Part shown: piece after piece, positions 32,331-44,752 of the stretch
Layout: every line of letters begins with the position of its first letter
Position numbering within the stretch: the stretch's first letter is position 1
Assembly: GCA_030710605.1 (NCBI GenBank)
Contig: CP092872.1
Location: forward strand, 9,647,916-9,711,915
DNA from: Cordylochernes scorpioides
Taxonomy: Eukaryota; Arthropoda; Arachnida; Pseudoscorpiones; Chernetidae
DNA: 64,000 nt
Direction: 5' to 3'
Position numbers and translations under genes: made by a program
The notes under the pieces: generated by a model
Database searches by the model: none
What the model was told of the DNA's origin: nothing
Seen by the model: only the letters and a program-made list of their open reading frames with translations

Positions 32331-34052
32331 ACCCGTCATCGGGAACTGGATCCCGTTCTATTGCTCTAGCCTATCTTGATATCTCGGGAGTCCCTTCTGG
32401 GAATCTGTTCCTCCCCTGCCAATCCTTATCAGGGCTGGTGACCTACCCTCGTGTTTACAAGCGTGAAATTTCCTCCAATCCTACCTCCCCCTGATCAGAT
32501 CTATACTATCGTCTGACATTTGTTCAGGACGGGAGTTATCGCGAAATTTCGGAGAAATTCCAGGGAACCCGTTTCCTCCCCTTTAATCTCCCCTTCGAGG
32601 AGATAAGCTCTTTCTGGGTATATTGAAACTAACTAGCCATGGTGGCCTTCTGGTAGAGATGTTGTTCTCACTTCCTTTACTGTGTATCAGGATAAACTAT
32701 TAATTATTTCTAGTGTAATAGTATTCCTATAGTCTATCATTTTTTTAATCCTTTATGCACACTGGATTAGGTATTTACCTTGCTAATGACAAAGGAAAAC
32801 CACTATACTTCGAGCCAGTTAAAACGTAATAAAGTTAGATAAGCAGTTTGTTTCAGCTAAATAGAAAGGGTAGCCTTGTCAAGGGAATTGGGGATATATG
32901 CATGTACAAAGTCAGTTTCCCTACAACTCTGTTAAAGTGGGCTACACCTAATTGTTAACATTAAATAATTCTGATTGTCTACATCTGTAATATGCATTGA
33001 CATGAGTAGCCCTGAAAACTTCAATATAAGATCTTAAATTTTTATGGTGTCACAGGTGAATTCTATGAATGACTGTTTCTTATGCAGCTTCCCTTCTTAT
33101 TGTTCCTTCCCCCATTCCAGCCCGAACTCCTGTTCACTGCTTGTTGGCTTAAAAAAAAAATTGTTGTCGATTGTTGACTTATCCCTCTTACACCTTTCAT
33201 TATATCGTGTAATTTATCCTGACCTGGTTTGATTTAGCGCACCTTCCTATCGGAATTTCGTCAGGGTACAGTGCTGGACATTTAGCATGTATACGTTGTA
33301 ATGGTATCAAAGATCTTGCCTCGTTAAGACATGGCTGTCGCAGTGATTTCAGTGGTATGATGGAGTAGAAACCGAGCTTTAGACACATCTGATCAGATTC
33401 GGGTTGGCTCTACTATATCTTGCGTACTTTACTTGGTATGTCCTTTAGTTGGTCTTAAGAGGTCTGAGCGAAAATCAGGTGCATCGCCTGCAGATGGATG
33501 TATATAGAGTAAATCTCTATATTTTATAAATGATGCATATATTTCCGATGATTTCTTTACATAGTACCACAGTGACCCTTCCTTCAGCAGATTCATGTCA
33601 AGTGGCTTATACGCTCGGTAGCGTCCATTGGGATATAATGTTTTATATTATTCTTCACTCACGTCCATCTTCGTGAGCATCATAGTCCTATTATATAATA
33701 TAGAGGTTCTACATACAATATTGCATGCTCCGGCGTCCATTGTTCATACCACGCAAGATATCCTTCTTAATCTTCTATGCCTATTCCCGATCTCCCAGGA
33801 ATGTAATCCTTGCTACTGGTTGCCACTGCCTAATACCACATTCCATAAAACTATGAAAACCGATGTCGAAACGAGTCTTAGGCCTGTTCTCCTGTTATAA
33901 GATCCTCCTTTGTTATAGACCTCTGCTGTCCAAACAATCTGGAGTTGGTGAAATAGATAAGGGTCTCTAGAAGGGCTTATCAAAACCAGTCAAGTGTAAA
34001 CATACACGAGGTGCAAGGCTCACTATTATTGTTTATCTAAAGTTATTCGAAA

Positions 34053-34253
34053 CTATACATTTGATAGGTTGCTAGGTTTGCATATTGCATTTAGTTCTGA
34101 AATAATGTTATTAGCTTCCAAGGATGCAAGATGTAATGAAACGATTTCGTCCTTGGCTGGGTTAGGGAAAGAAACAGCGAATTTCACTACTTCCAAAAAA
34201 AAAAACTTCCTATTAAATTCTGTACATGGATCACCACACGATAAGATCATCAT
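34053..34253 (-). other. Short protein-like frame in element B
   Basis: A minus-strand frame contains FAVSFPNPAKDEIVSLHLAS and LEANNIISELNAICKPSN before a stop. Composition is protein-like, with no known motif and no neighbour continuing it. It may be a remnant of a lost gene. Confidence 0.25.
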
Positions 34254-34739
34254 AAGATTGGATACGAAACAACTAAGTGATAAAATATAAGTACACTAAA
34301 AAGATTTTGGCACCATTTGGTTGTCTATATCTACCAAAGATGATTTGTTAATATTTGATGATTATTGTAATCCCCATTACACGGAATAACTGCTTCCCTT
34401 GACAAAGGCACACACCCGTCTATCAGAATATATCTTGATGCCCACCTTCCATTGCCTTATAAAGGTCCAGAATTACTAACAAAAACAGGAGCTAAACACT
34501 TACTGATCCTACTTTCGTGTAATCTCATCTTGCCTTCTGCTGGCAAATATTTACGGTAACTTAATACTCATTGAGATGTTTTATCTGTCCTCGACCAAGG
34601 GGAAATGTTTCAGACGGGAAGGTTTCATGAAATCTTTCTTAAGTTAAAAAAAAAAAATTTGCACGTTTATTGCATTTCAAGGTGACCTCATACCAGTGTA
34701 CACAGGATATTTAAGATCATATGCAGTTGGAGGCATCAT

Positions 34740-37150
34740 GAAAAGAATCGGTTGCCCGACGTGCCTTTTTAGCCGCCATTTTGAAATTTCGCTGTGATTG
34801 TATTTCGACATGTAATCATCTGTAGTAAATTATGCCATATCTAAAATTATGATCCTATTCAACGTTTCAATGAAGCAAGCAAATCTATACGCCTTCCTAA
34901 GATATCGGGGTTAAGTTTTAAACGAAAATGCATATTCATATAAGGTTAACAAAATAATCAAAATACTGTATTATTATTTAGTATGCGTTTCCAGGGATCT
35001 ATAACGGTTGTTACCAAAAGAAAAATTGATCACTACACAAAATAAAGGCTAGGGAAGAGAATTTCGGGAAGGTATGTTTAAATTTGTTTACGATCGATAT
35101 TCAAAGCGAACACTTAGACCTGGACATTCTGTTCATATATGGACATAAAATTAAGATAAGCAATCATAATATCGAATAAAAGAATGAAATACTAGCATGC
35201 TATTAAACCTTTAGGATGAGATCACCAGACAATACAGGAAAACAATGATTGAAAACGTTTATAAATTAATTAAGTCCATGAACTATATGCATTAGATAAG
35301 AGGATAAATGCTCCAGATCATTATATTGAAACGTTAAATACCATATAGATAAGAGAGGACAAAAGGCACAATCTGGCAAAATCAACAAAAAAAATGTGCC
35401 TCCATATCTATCGAGTGGAAAATTTTGTGTTGGATAAATTACTTGAAATAAATCGTTAAGCCTTGGTTTACAAATTATAAGTCATGTTGAACCTATAAAG
35501 AAATAATGGTGAAGAATTAAGAAGGGATGGAACATCTCAAGCGTGAAGCCTTAAATACAGAAATATGACTGGAGATCTTAATAAAATTAAACAAATCCAT
35601 AGGCACCTATGTGTATATACAACCACTCTATAGAGTAAATATACACGCGTCCATCGACCGCCATTTTGAAAATTTTACCGTGATTCGGTCGTCACGCAGA
35701 CATTGTGAATTATACCATATCGAGAATAAATTGGCAATTCAACGATTTAAAGGAGCGAGCTAAGCTATACGCTTGTCTACAATATCGGGGTTAGATTTTA
35801 AAGGAAAATCGTATATTCACATAAGGTTGACAAAAAAAATTAAATCAAATACTGCGCATGACACTGTACCTTAGTCAAGAGAATGAATGCTTTAAACGAA
35901 GTGTTGAATAATACACACAATATTTAGTTATTTAGTAAAATTTAACTGCTAAAGCCATAAAGGCGTTCTGCCTTCCCATAACCAAGAGATTGAAATATAA
36001 TATGGAGGTTGTCCCTGGATACATTATATCTATTCAATGCCTGATTAAAAAAAAAATATCAATAAGTGTGCATGTCCAATTGCGAAAGGAGATAAAAAAT
36101 AAATACATAATGCAGACTCATCTAAAGTTGCTAAGATATAATTATATAAACGATGTCAATAAATACTGCTGCATCACTTTACAAAATGTAAGATGAAATA
36201 AGTGGATTACAAAATTAAAAATAAACAAAGCTAAAGGTCCATGGATAAGAAAAGCTACATAAATATAATTATTAATCAAAAACGAAGATTATGTCCAGAC
36301 CTTTTACTCATATTGCTATATATTACGAAAAAAAAAATACTTCGAGGTAAACATTGTCTTGGTCAGCAAAAAAAAAATGAGAAATCACAAATTGGCTAAA
36401 TGGAAACGACAAGCGAAATTATTAAGACAATTAAAGATTTAAAATATATAGAAATAATAAAAAGAATCAGTATGAAATAACTTTAAAGAAATTAAATTAA
36501 AAGATTAATTGTAAGCCTATATGAGATCAACTTAATCGCGTGATATTGTACGTTTCTCCTTCAAACTAGATAAGAAAAACAAAGATCTTCAATCTTTGTG
36601 TTTACATTGATAATGCTCGACATTGGAAAGATAAGGGAAAACCAGGTGTACTATGTCAATATCAAAGTTCAAAATATCTCCAGATTTATCAAGTGGAACC
36701 AGTTTCCTAAAAAAAAATACTTAAATATAAAATCTATTAAACCTTGAAATAAGTCGTATTGACCTACTAATTAGAAAATAACGGTGAGAAACTAACGGAG
36801 ATGGAACATTTCAAGCATGAAGCCTAAAAATACAGAAAATACAAATATTTAAAATCAAATAAATCGTAAGTCAATGCACATCGGAAAATAAAATAAATGC
36901 TTTGAATTGTTATCTAGACAACGTTAAATATTATAAAGATTAAAGAATAGCTAAGAGAGCATTCTAATAAAATTCAAATATCTTTAGTCTTATTGAGTGG
37001 AAATTCTGTGGGATGGAAATAATTAAAATATGATTAAATTAAATAAAAATTATATACTATTAAACTGTAGTAAAAGAAAATAAGCTTCATTTATCCTATA
37101 GTAAAGAAGGTAATGATGAAAAACAAAGGAAGATAGAATATTCAAGACGG
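34740..37150. repeat. Diverged higher-order repeats in the leader of element B
   Basis: Segments recur about 0.9-1.4 kb apart: CCGCCATTTTGAAA followed by ATATCGGGGTTA at 34773 and again at 35660; ATGGAACATCTCAAGCGTGA at 35528 and ATGGAACATTTCAAGCATGA at 36802; TATCGAGTGGAAA near 35417 and variants near 36690 and 36995. Together with the 37.6-39.4 kb array this makes most of the leader repetitive. Confidence 0.6.
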
Positions 37151-37639
37151 GAAAAACCTACCCGCAAAAGCGGGGAGGACAGTAAGACCAACCTTTCAAG
37201 TCGAGAGCTGGCAGCGGACTGTCCTCTCATTGTTTTCCCACTTTCCAGCTAAAGTCTGTACATGTGTTTTTTCCACATGTCCTTCCCCCCTCGAAAAACA
37301 TCTTGCATGCACATCTGTTGTTTTTCACGTCAATCATCCCCCCTCTCTCCAGATGTGGACGCTACTCCAACTTGTCAATCAAAAAGCATCCCTTGAGATT
37401 CTAAATTTGGAGCTCGTGGGAAATTCTCTGGTTTCTGAGAAAACAATATTTCTAGGCTTAAGTTAACGTCCCTAAATTTCATTATCTATACAAAAGAAGG
37501 AATCATTTCGCCAATATTCGAAACTTATAAAAAAAATGGTACACTTTAACTTAAGACGCTTCTGTAGATTTGAAAATTGAAAGGTTAGAACAATATATAT
37601 ATGCTAAGCTCAAAACAAATTACAATACAAAGAGACAAT

Positions 37640-39410
37640 TGCACAAAAAAAAAAAAACGCGCCGTGAATAACATATTTTCCAAAAAAAAAATAAAGCTTT
37701 ATCAAAAACCAATGATAAGCAGAAAATTGCTAACAGTTATCCAGCGAAAATTCATAAAATTGACAAAAAGGCGGCATGAATAACGTATTTTTAAAAAAAA
37801 TAAAGTTTTTATCAAAAACCAATGATAAGCAAAAAAAAATAACGGTCACTTCTTCTATCGAGTGAAACTGAGAAATAAAAAAGCTCGTGGGTTTCTATTT
37901 AAGCCTAACGCATTTCTCTTATATACTAACAATTATCCAGTGAAATTCATAAAATTGTAAAAGGGCGGCATGAGTAACGTATTTAAAAAAAAAATAAAGC
38001 TTTTATCAAAAACCAATGATAAGCAGAAAATTGCTAACAGTTATCCAGCGAAAATTCATAAAATTGACAAAAGGCGGCATGAATAACGTATTTAAAAAAA
38101 AAAAAAAAAAACAAGGCTTTTATCAAAAACCTATGATAAGCAGAAATTGCTGGCGGCGTGAATAACGTATTTTTTTAAAAAATAAAGATTTTATCAAAAA
38201 CCAATGATAAGCAGAAAATTGCTAACAGTTATCCAGCGAAAATTCATAAAATTGTAAAAAGGCGGCATGAGTAACGTATTTTAAAAAAAATAAAGCTTTT
38301 ATCAAAAAAACAAAAAAAAATAACGGTCACTTCTTTTATCGAGTGAAATTGAGAAATAAAAAGCTCGTGGGTTTCTATTTAAGCCTAACGTATTTCTTTT
38401 ATATACTAACAATTATCCAGTGAAAATTAATAAAATTGAAAAAGGGCGGCATGAGTAACGTATTTTAAAAAAAATAAAGCTTTTATCAAAAACCAATGAT
38501 AAGCAGAAAATTGCTAACAGTTATCCAGCGAAAATTCATAAAATTGTAAAAAGGCGGCATGAGTAACGTATTTAAAAAAAAAAAAAGCCTTTATCAAAAA
38601 CCAATGATAAGCAGAAATTGCTAACAGTTATCCAGCGAAAATTCATAAAATTGAAAAAAAAAAAAAGGCGGCATGAATAACGTATTTTTAAGAAAATAAA
38701 GCTTTTATCAAAAACCAATGATAAGCAGAAAATTGCTAACAGTTATCCAGCGAAAATTCATAAAATTGTAAAAAGAAAGGCGGCATGAGTAACGTATTTA
38801 AAAAAAAAAAACTTTTATCAAAAACCAATGATAAGCAGAAAATTGCTAACAGTTATCCAGCGAAAATTCATAAAATTGTAAAAGGCGGCATGAGTAACGT
38901 ATTTAAAAAAAAATAAAGCTTTTATCAAAAACCAATAAAGAAAATAACGGTCACTTCTTTTATCGAGTGAAGCTGAGAAATAAAAAGCTCGTGGGTTTCT
39001 ATTTAAGCCTAACGTATTTCTTTTATATACTAACAATTATCCAGCGAAAATTCATGAAATGTAAAAAGGCGGCATGAGTAACGTATTTAAAAAAAAAATA
39101 AAGCTTTTATCAAAAACCAATGATAAGCAGAAAATTGCTAACAGTTATCCAGCGAAAATTCATAAAATTGAGAAAAAAAAAAAGGCGGCATGAATAACGT
39201 ATTTTTAAGAAAATAAAGCTTTTATCAAAAACCAATTAAAAAATAACGGTCACTTCTTTTATCGAGTGAAACTGAGAAATAAAAAGCTCGTGGGTTTCTA
39301 TTTAAGCCTAACTTATTTCTTTTATATACTAACAATTATCCAGTGAAAATTCGTAAAATTGTAAAAAAAAAAGGGCGGCATGAGTAACGTATTTGAATTT
39401 CTATTTTAGC
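37640..39410. repeat. Tandem array of about 13 units next to the 5' LTR of element B
   Basis: The core GGCGGCATGARTAACGTATT recurs about 13 times (near 37771, 37965, 38073, 38150, 38262, 38447, 38553, 38667, 38778, 38886, 39067, 39184, 39375). It is mostly followed by an A-run, TTTTATCAAAAACCAATGAT, and TTGCTAACAGTTATCCAGCG. Spacing is about 107-195 bp. Some units carry an extra block (TAACGGTCACTTCTTTTATC, then AAGCTCGTGGGTTTCTATTT). A-run lengths vary between units. The array lies about 0.2-2 kb downstream of the 5' LTR of this minus-strand element. Confidence 0.88.
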
Positions 39411-39603
39411 CTAACGTATTTCGGTAATATGGCATGCATTTTCATATTTTAAACTTGAGTAAATTTTTTTTTTTACAATTAAAATATGCAATGATACCTA
39501 ATTTCTTAATCTCAGGGAATTCGCAGGCCTACTTCTTGCAAATTTAAATTTTATTAAATTTGGATTTTCGGAAGACTTCGGCCCCACGTTAAGTGGCGCT
39601 AAT

Positions 39604-41628
39604 TGTTGAGTCCCAAAGCCAGGACCTCCTACATCTAGATGGCTAAATTCCATCCTTTGACTTAGACATACAAATGTAACACTCGCCAAATACTTACATC
39701 AACATGTACAATAACCAAATTTACACTCGGATATACCCTCGATATTGTACGACGAACACTGGAACCCATATAAATAATCAAAATATGTAGTTTGTTCCAA
39801 GATAAAATTTTGGGACGTAAGATACGCTCTTACATTACATCATACACGGTAAATATTGTATACACTCGGATTAACATTTGTCTTGTAATTGAGCATCGAT
39901 TATAAAAACATTTATATCTTGATCTCCTTTAGCATATAAAGAAATTCAGGTGTATACATATTCACCGTTTATGATAAGGCAATGAACCTCTTATGATACA
40001 CTCAATATCTATAACATACGCACCAAGGTTCATGTGTGATCTGTGGTTTTATATAGACATTAGTACACATTATAATTTACCACATCAACTTTTATTCGAC
40101 AAAGAAAGAGATTTAAAAAAAATAAAATATAAAACAAATTGTATTTACTATGACATGACATAATTAGGTAAAGTGTAAATCTATAACACCACATTCAAAG
40201 GCGATCTTGCTTGGGCAGGATAATCTATCTATTAATGCATGAATAAGTCCCTCTCTCAATATGAACTCGCCATAAATGGCAAGGCGTCTTTATCAAAAAA
40301 ATCCTTTATACCTACCATGACTTCGTCATGTATATATAAATATCTTTATGATAAAAATTTAGATTGAAACTTACGTAAACACCTCGGCTACCTACTTCTC
40401 GCCCGATGGGAAATTTCGTCTGCCCCTCTCGAAAGCCTCGTCCAAACTGACTGGTCCTTGGTCCAGCCCCCCAAAAATTCTCGCCCCCTATCCCTTTTTT
40501 TCAGCGCCCTCAATCCCAAACTCCCACAGAATAATAAATCTTGAATATACTAAATTCTCGAAATATTAAAATAGAAAAAATAATATTATTATAGTTAAAA
40601 TTTAAGGGATAAAAAATAATATTTTATTAGAAAAATATTATGAATTAGAAATATTCTAACTCAGCTCATGAAAGATCAATTTAACATAAATATTAACCAA
40701 AATTCAGAATTTATCTGTCTTATTGAGATAAAATATTATTTTATTAAATTTTTATTTTTAAGGAAATTATGAATTAGAAATATTCTTACACGGCTTATGA
40801 AAGACCAATTTAAACTAAATATTAACCAAAATTCAGAATTTATCTGTCTTATTGAGAGAAAATATTATTTTATTAAATTTTTATTTTTAAGGAAATTATG
40901 AATTAGAAATATTCTTACACGGCTTATGAAAGATCAATTTAAACTAAATATTAACCCAAATTCGGAATTTATCTGTCTTATTGAGAGAAAATATTATTTT
41001 ATTAAATTTTTATTTTTAAGGAAATTATGAATTAGAAATATTCTTACACGGCTTATGAAAGATCAATTTAAACTAAATATTAACCCAAATTCGGAATTTA
41101 TCTGTCTTATTGAGAGATAAATTTAAATTAATCAATGGAATTAAAATCCAATCTAGGATGCTACCCCTCTGAGAGACCTATATGCTAATTTCTTCTTTAA
41201 GAAATCCCAAGAATATTAATAAATGGTCCCCATCTATCAAAATGTCATGTCACAGGTCATATATATATATACAAGAATTAAAAGGAGGTTTTACAAAGTC
41301 GCATGCTGGATGTCCGTTTCTTCTTGTTGAGGTGGCTTCTCCACTGCCCGTCAGCTTTCTGCTTATGTTGTGGTTGGACTCCTGCTCCTGTTTTCGTCGG
41401 GCTTCTGACCAGGGCTGTGCCTTCCTTGATATATCTTAGTATCCACGGATATCCGCGTCCAGCGCTGCGTCTCCCTCCCGGCTTGGTCTTTGAACCACCG
41501 TCGGCCATTGCCGTGGGACATCCATCTGTACACCAAACACTTTCGGCGAGACACTGCGCGTATGTAAATAGGATGTAAAAGAATGTTTACATCTTTGTTG
41601 GGTCTGTTTGGTGAAATGTGACCCAACA
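39604..41628 (-). repeat. Right (5') LTR of element B
   Basis: 2,025 bp, the same length as the left LTR. I see only three differences (position 6 of the LTR, one near 39694, one near 41532). On the minus strand it ends GGGACTCAACA and is followed by ATTAGCGCCACTTAACG. Confidence 0.92.
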
Positions 41629-41632
41629 CTGG

Positions 41633-42427
41633 TAGTGAAATGAAAAGTTTTCTGGAAGGAAATGGAATTAAACATTGATCCCGGCGTACCACCCGCAAAG
41701 TAATGGCTTGGCTGAAAGAGCGGTTAGAACAATTAAGACTGCTCTGGATAAAAATAAAAGAAAAATTGGGGATACCATTCAAGACACCTTATCAAAAGTT
41801 CTTCTGGCATATCGAAGCACCCCGCATGTGACAACGGCAAAGACTCCATCAGAGCTCTTTATTGGGCGTGCGCTTCGAACCAGAGTATCGTTGATACATT
41901 CCAGCTTGGCATCTAGAGTTAGGGACCAGCAAGCCAGGCAAACGAAGTATGATCGGCGAACCCATTTGGAAGAATTCCAGATAGATGATTTAGTGTGGTG
42001 TAAAAACTTTAGAGGTGGTGATAAATGGATCCCAGGAAAAATTGTGGGCAAGAAGGGAACTAGAGTCTACACCATTTTGATCCACCAACAGGTAAAGGCC
42101 TATCACAGGGATCAAATTAGAAAAAGGTGGAGGAATGGTGAAGAAGATGAGAGTGGACATGGAGAGCGCCAACCCGAGCACTTAAGAGGAGCAGGTCCCA
42201 GTGCCATAATCTCGGAGGTTGTACGAGACAGAGGTTATATGGAGTCGCTGTCGCCAGCACTAACTAGCCAGCGGTCGGATCAAGATTCAGAGGTTCAGAG
42301 TGATACAGACGATGGAAAGTCATTAAAGCCTCTTCGCTCGCTGGACCCCGAGGCCATGAGAGAGGAAGGTCCTGTCCTAAGGCGGAACCCACCTCGAGCC
42401 AGGAGACCTGTGAAATTCCGCGTTTGA
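41633..42427 (+). pseudogene. pol: Gypsy A integrase, C-terminal half after the insertion
   Basis: Reading resumes after the duplicated CTGG with the rest of the integrase core; the catalytic Glu is expected in the segment HPQSNGLAERAV. It runs through a chromatin-binding-like C-terminal domain (DDLVWCKNFRGGDKWIPGKI) to a basic tail (RRNPPRARRPVKF) and stop at 42427. A one-base break precedes HPQSNG. Together with the half ending at 25220 this shows that element B sits in the gene, not beside it. Confidence 0.88.
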
Positions 42428-42440
42428 AGAGAGAAGATGG

Positions 42441-42635
42441 TGATATATAGCTAGCAATAAATATGTATATATATGTTTCTATGAAAATGTTAATCTGCAA
42501 AGCGCAGGTTATCATCATCCCTTTTTTAATTTGTTTTTGTCGCTTTGGCGTTTGCAAATAAACAACAAAAGATGTATCAGACATTATAAAGACAATAAAG
42601 ATTTTCTGATAATAAGAAGGTACAAAGACATTGCA
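42441..42635 (+). repeat. 3' LTR of Gypsy A
   Basis: 195 bp, TGATATATAGC to GACATTGCA, followed by the TSD CTACC (42636-42640). Confidence 0.92.
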
Positions 42636-42710
42636 CTACCAAAACTGTATATCTCACAATATGAAGGTTATTATCTTAATAATTTAATTGGCGAATATAT
42701 ATATATATAT

Positions 42711-42909
42711 TGTGGCGGTAAGAATTGCAAGCAACAGGCGTAGATAAATCGAACGATAAACGTTTATTGCTGCCAACGAGCAGACTACTCAAATCAAAGA
42801 ATACACGAACACACACATATACACCAATCATTAACTCAATACATGCAAAACAAACACAAACAAAATCCAAAACCTAATTATGTAAAACAATACAACAAAT
42901 AACGCTACA
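42711..42909 (-). repeat. 3' LTR of Gypsy C
   Basis: 199 bp, identical to the right LTR as far as I can compare. Confidence 0.93.
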
Positions 42910-42944
42910 ATGCCCTCCTCTCCAAAAGGACAGCGTCCTCGCTG

Positions 42945-44510
42945 TCAGACGGCAGGCTCATCCTCGGGTAGGTCCAGTTGTTCGTCCGGGTTACGGTAGT
43001 TCTTCATTCTCACTACGTGCACAATTTCCTTTGGCTTACGACGGCGGTTAGTAGTGTCTAGACTTTCAACTTCGTACGTCACATCCGAAATGCGTCTCGT
43101 CACCCTATAAGGGCCGAAATATCGTTTTATTAATTTTTCGGATATCCCTATTTTCCGAACGGGTATAAATATCCATACTTTATCGCCTGGCTGATAGCTC
43201 ACTTCTCGATGTTTGGCGTCGTAGAGTCGTTTATTGCCCTCTTGCGCTCTCAGTGTATGTAGCCGAGCCAATTGTCGCGTCTCCTCTGCTCGAGTCACTA
43301 TCTCTCGATTATAGTCCTCTTGATCTTCATCTTTTAAAAGAGGAAACAATGTATCCAACGTAGTTTCAGCTTCTCGTCCATGGATGAGGCTGAATGGGGT
43401 GAATCCGGTGGTGTCCTGCTTCGCCGTATTGTAAGCAAACGTGATGAACGGAAGAATAACGTCCCATTCCTTTTGTTCGACGTCCACATACATTGACATC
43501 ATGTCGGCCAGGGTTTTATTAAGTCTCTCAGTGAGACCATTCGTCTGAGGATGGTACGCCGTGGTAAATCTCTGAGTCGAGGAGCAAAGTCCCGTCAGCT
43601 CGGATATTAGTTTAGACTGAAAAACCCTACCCCGGTCAGTAATTATTTCTCGTGGTGCTCCATGTTTAAGCACTACGTCCTCCAGGACGAACTTGGCCAC
43701 TTGCTGAGCGTCTGCCGATGGTAAGGCTCGGGTGATAGCGTATCGCGTCAGATAGTCTGTGCAAACTATTATCCATTTATTTCCTAAATGGGATATTGGG
43801 AATCTTCCGAGGAGATCAATTCCGACTCTTTGGAACGGAACAGAGGTGGGTGGTATCGGTTGCAGCAATCCGGGCGGTCGCAAGGGAGCATGTTTACGAC
43901 GCTGGCACTCCCTACAGTGACCGACATATTTTCTTATGCTCCTCAGAAGACCTGGCCAAAAATACTTCCTCCTAATTCTATCGTGGGTTTTAGCCAACCC
44001 TAAATGACCGGCAGTTGGATTATCGTGGAGACTTCTGAGGACGTCAGGGCGCAAATGCCTGGGGATCACCAATAGCCACGGTTGCCCCACTGGGTCGAAA
44101 TTCCGCTTGTAAAGAGCTCCATTGATTATTTTGAAGCGGTTTTGATCGTTCCTCGAACATTCCTCCGATATTCTCACAATTACCGGATCTTTCCGCTGTT
44201 CCGCGACGATATCAGTTAAAGCAGCTAATGTTGGTATGTCATCTTCGGATTCCCCTGGGTTATTCGCTTCGATTGGATTGCGTGAGAGACAATCGGCATC
44301 TTGATGTTTTCTGCCGTTTTTATATACCACGTTCACATTGTACTCCTGAAGTCTTAAGGCCCACCTGGCCAGTCTTCCCGACGGGTCCTTCAGTCCCGAA
44401 AGCCAACAGAGCGAGTGATGATCCGTCACAATTGTAAACGAGCGACCAAATAGGTATGGACGGAACTTGCCGATCGCCCAAATCGCGGCAAGACACTCCC
44501 GCTCCGTTGT
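42945..44510 (-). pseudogene. pol: Gypsy C RNase H end and integrase
   Basis: After the A-run, RNase H ends (TDHHSLCWLSG, HQDADCLSR). Integrase follows with its zinc finger (His in TAGHLGLAKTHDRI, CRECQRRK), core residues in VGIDLLGRFP, IITDRGRVFQ and HPQTNGLTERLNK, and the GPY/F module (LIKRYFGPYRVTRR). It ends at 42945 just before the polypurine tract. Integrase would insert the cDNA. This segment is about 494 codons without a stop, so the sequence is young. Confidence 0.92.
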
Positions 44511-44752
44511 TGAATAATTTTTTCAGCTGTTGACAGCGTTCTTGATGCATATCCAATCGGTTTTTCACTTCCTCCCTGGACCTGGACCAAAACCGCACCA
44601 ATTCCAAACCCACTGGCGTCGGTGTGCAGTTCGGTCGCATACTTTTCGTCAAAGTGGGCCAAGACGGGTTCCGACGCGAGTGCCAACTTCAAGGATTCAT
44701 AGGCCTGCCGTTGATCTGGTCCCCATTCGAATCTGGTGTCCTTTCTCAACAA
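44426..44752 (-). pseudogene. pol: Gypsy C RNase H, first part
   Basis: FEWGPDQRQAYESLKLAL followed by LHTDASGFGIGAVLVQ (first catalytic Asp) and YASRTLSTAEK. The frame is lost at about 44515 in an A-run; the continuation in the next frame is part of the integrase-bearing segment. Confidence 0.9.

Larger units (their letters stand above)
25221..41628 (-). mobile_element. Giant LTR element B: 16.4 kb, nearly non-coding, inserted in Gypsy A integrase
   Basis: Two 2,025-bp LTRs (TGTTG...CAACA) enclose 12,358 bp. CTGG is duplicated at 25217-25220 and 41629-41632. Orientation is minus: a polypurine tract (GGCAGGGGAGGAAT on the minus strand) abuts the left LTR, and a leader (GCGCCACTTAACGTGGGGC) follows the right LTR. 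The primer-binding site is imperfect, as it does not begin TGG. The interior has no gag, RT or integrase I can recognise. It has a tandem-repeat leader (34.7-39.4 kb), a purine-rich degenerate repeat (32.0-32.3 kb) and a 58-codon relic like a pol C-terminus (30705-30881). With LTRs about 99.85% alike it moved recently, so it must have been mobilised in trans. Size and emptiness resemble the LARD class known from plants. Confidence 0.85.
21616..42635 (+). mobile_element. Ty3/Gypsy element A, interrupted by giant element B
   Basis: 195-bp LTRs begin TGATATATAGC and end TTGCA. A 5-bp TSD (CTACC) lies at 21611-21615 and 42636-42640. A primer-binding-like TGGCGACGAGGAT follows the 5' LTR, and a purine tract (GAAGAGAGAAGATGG) precedes the 3' LTR. 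Gag, protease, RT, RNase H and integrase occur in the Gypsy order. Without the 16.4-kb insertion the element is about 4.6 kb. The LTRs differ at roughly nine positions, so it is the older element. Several frameshifts disable it. Confidence 0.92.

Noticed and set aside
31866-32379. Two overlapping plus-strand frames of about 150 codons rich in Ser, Leu and Phe
   Set aside because: Low-complexity pyrimidine-rich repeats read in two frames at once; antisense to the deduced orientation of element B.
37640-39410. CRISPR-like or satellite array of independent origin
   Set aside because: No unique spacers, and it lies wholly between the LTR ends of element B next to its leader, so it is part of that element.
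25221-41628. Segmental duplication of 2 kb instead of LTRs
   Set aside because: The two copies are direct, bounded by TGTTG/CAACA, flanked by a 4-bp target duplication inside a gene that goes on beyond them, and accompanied by a polypurine tract.
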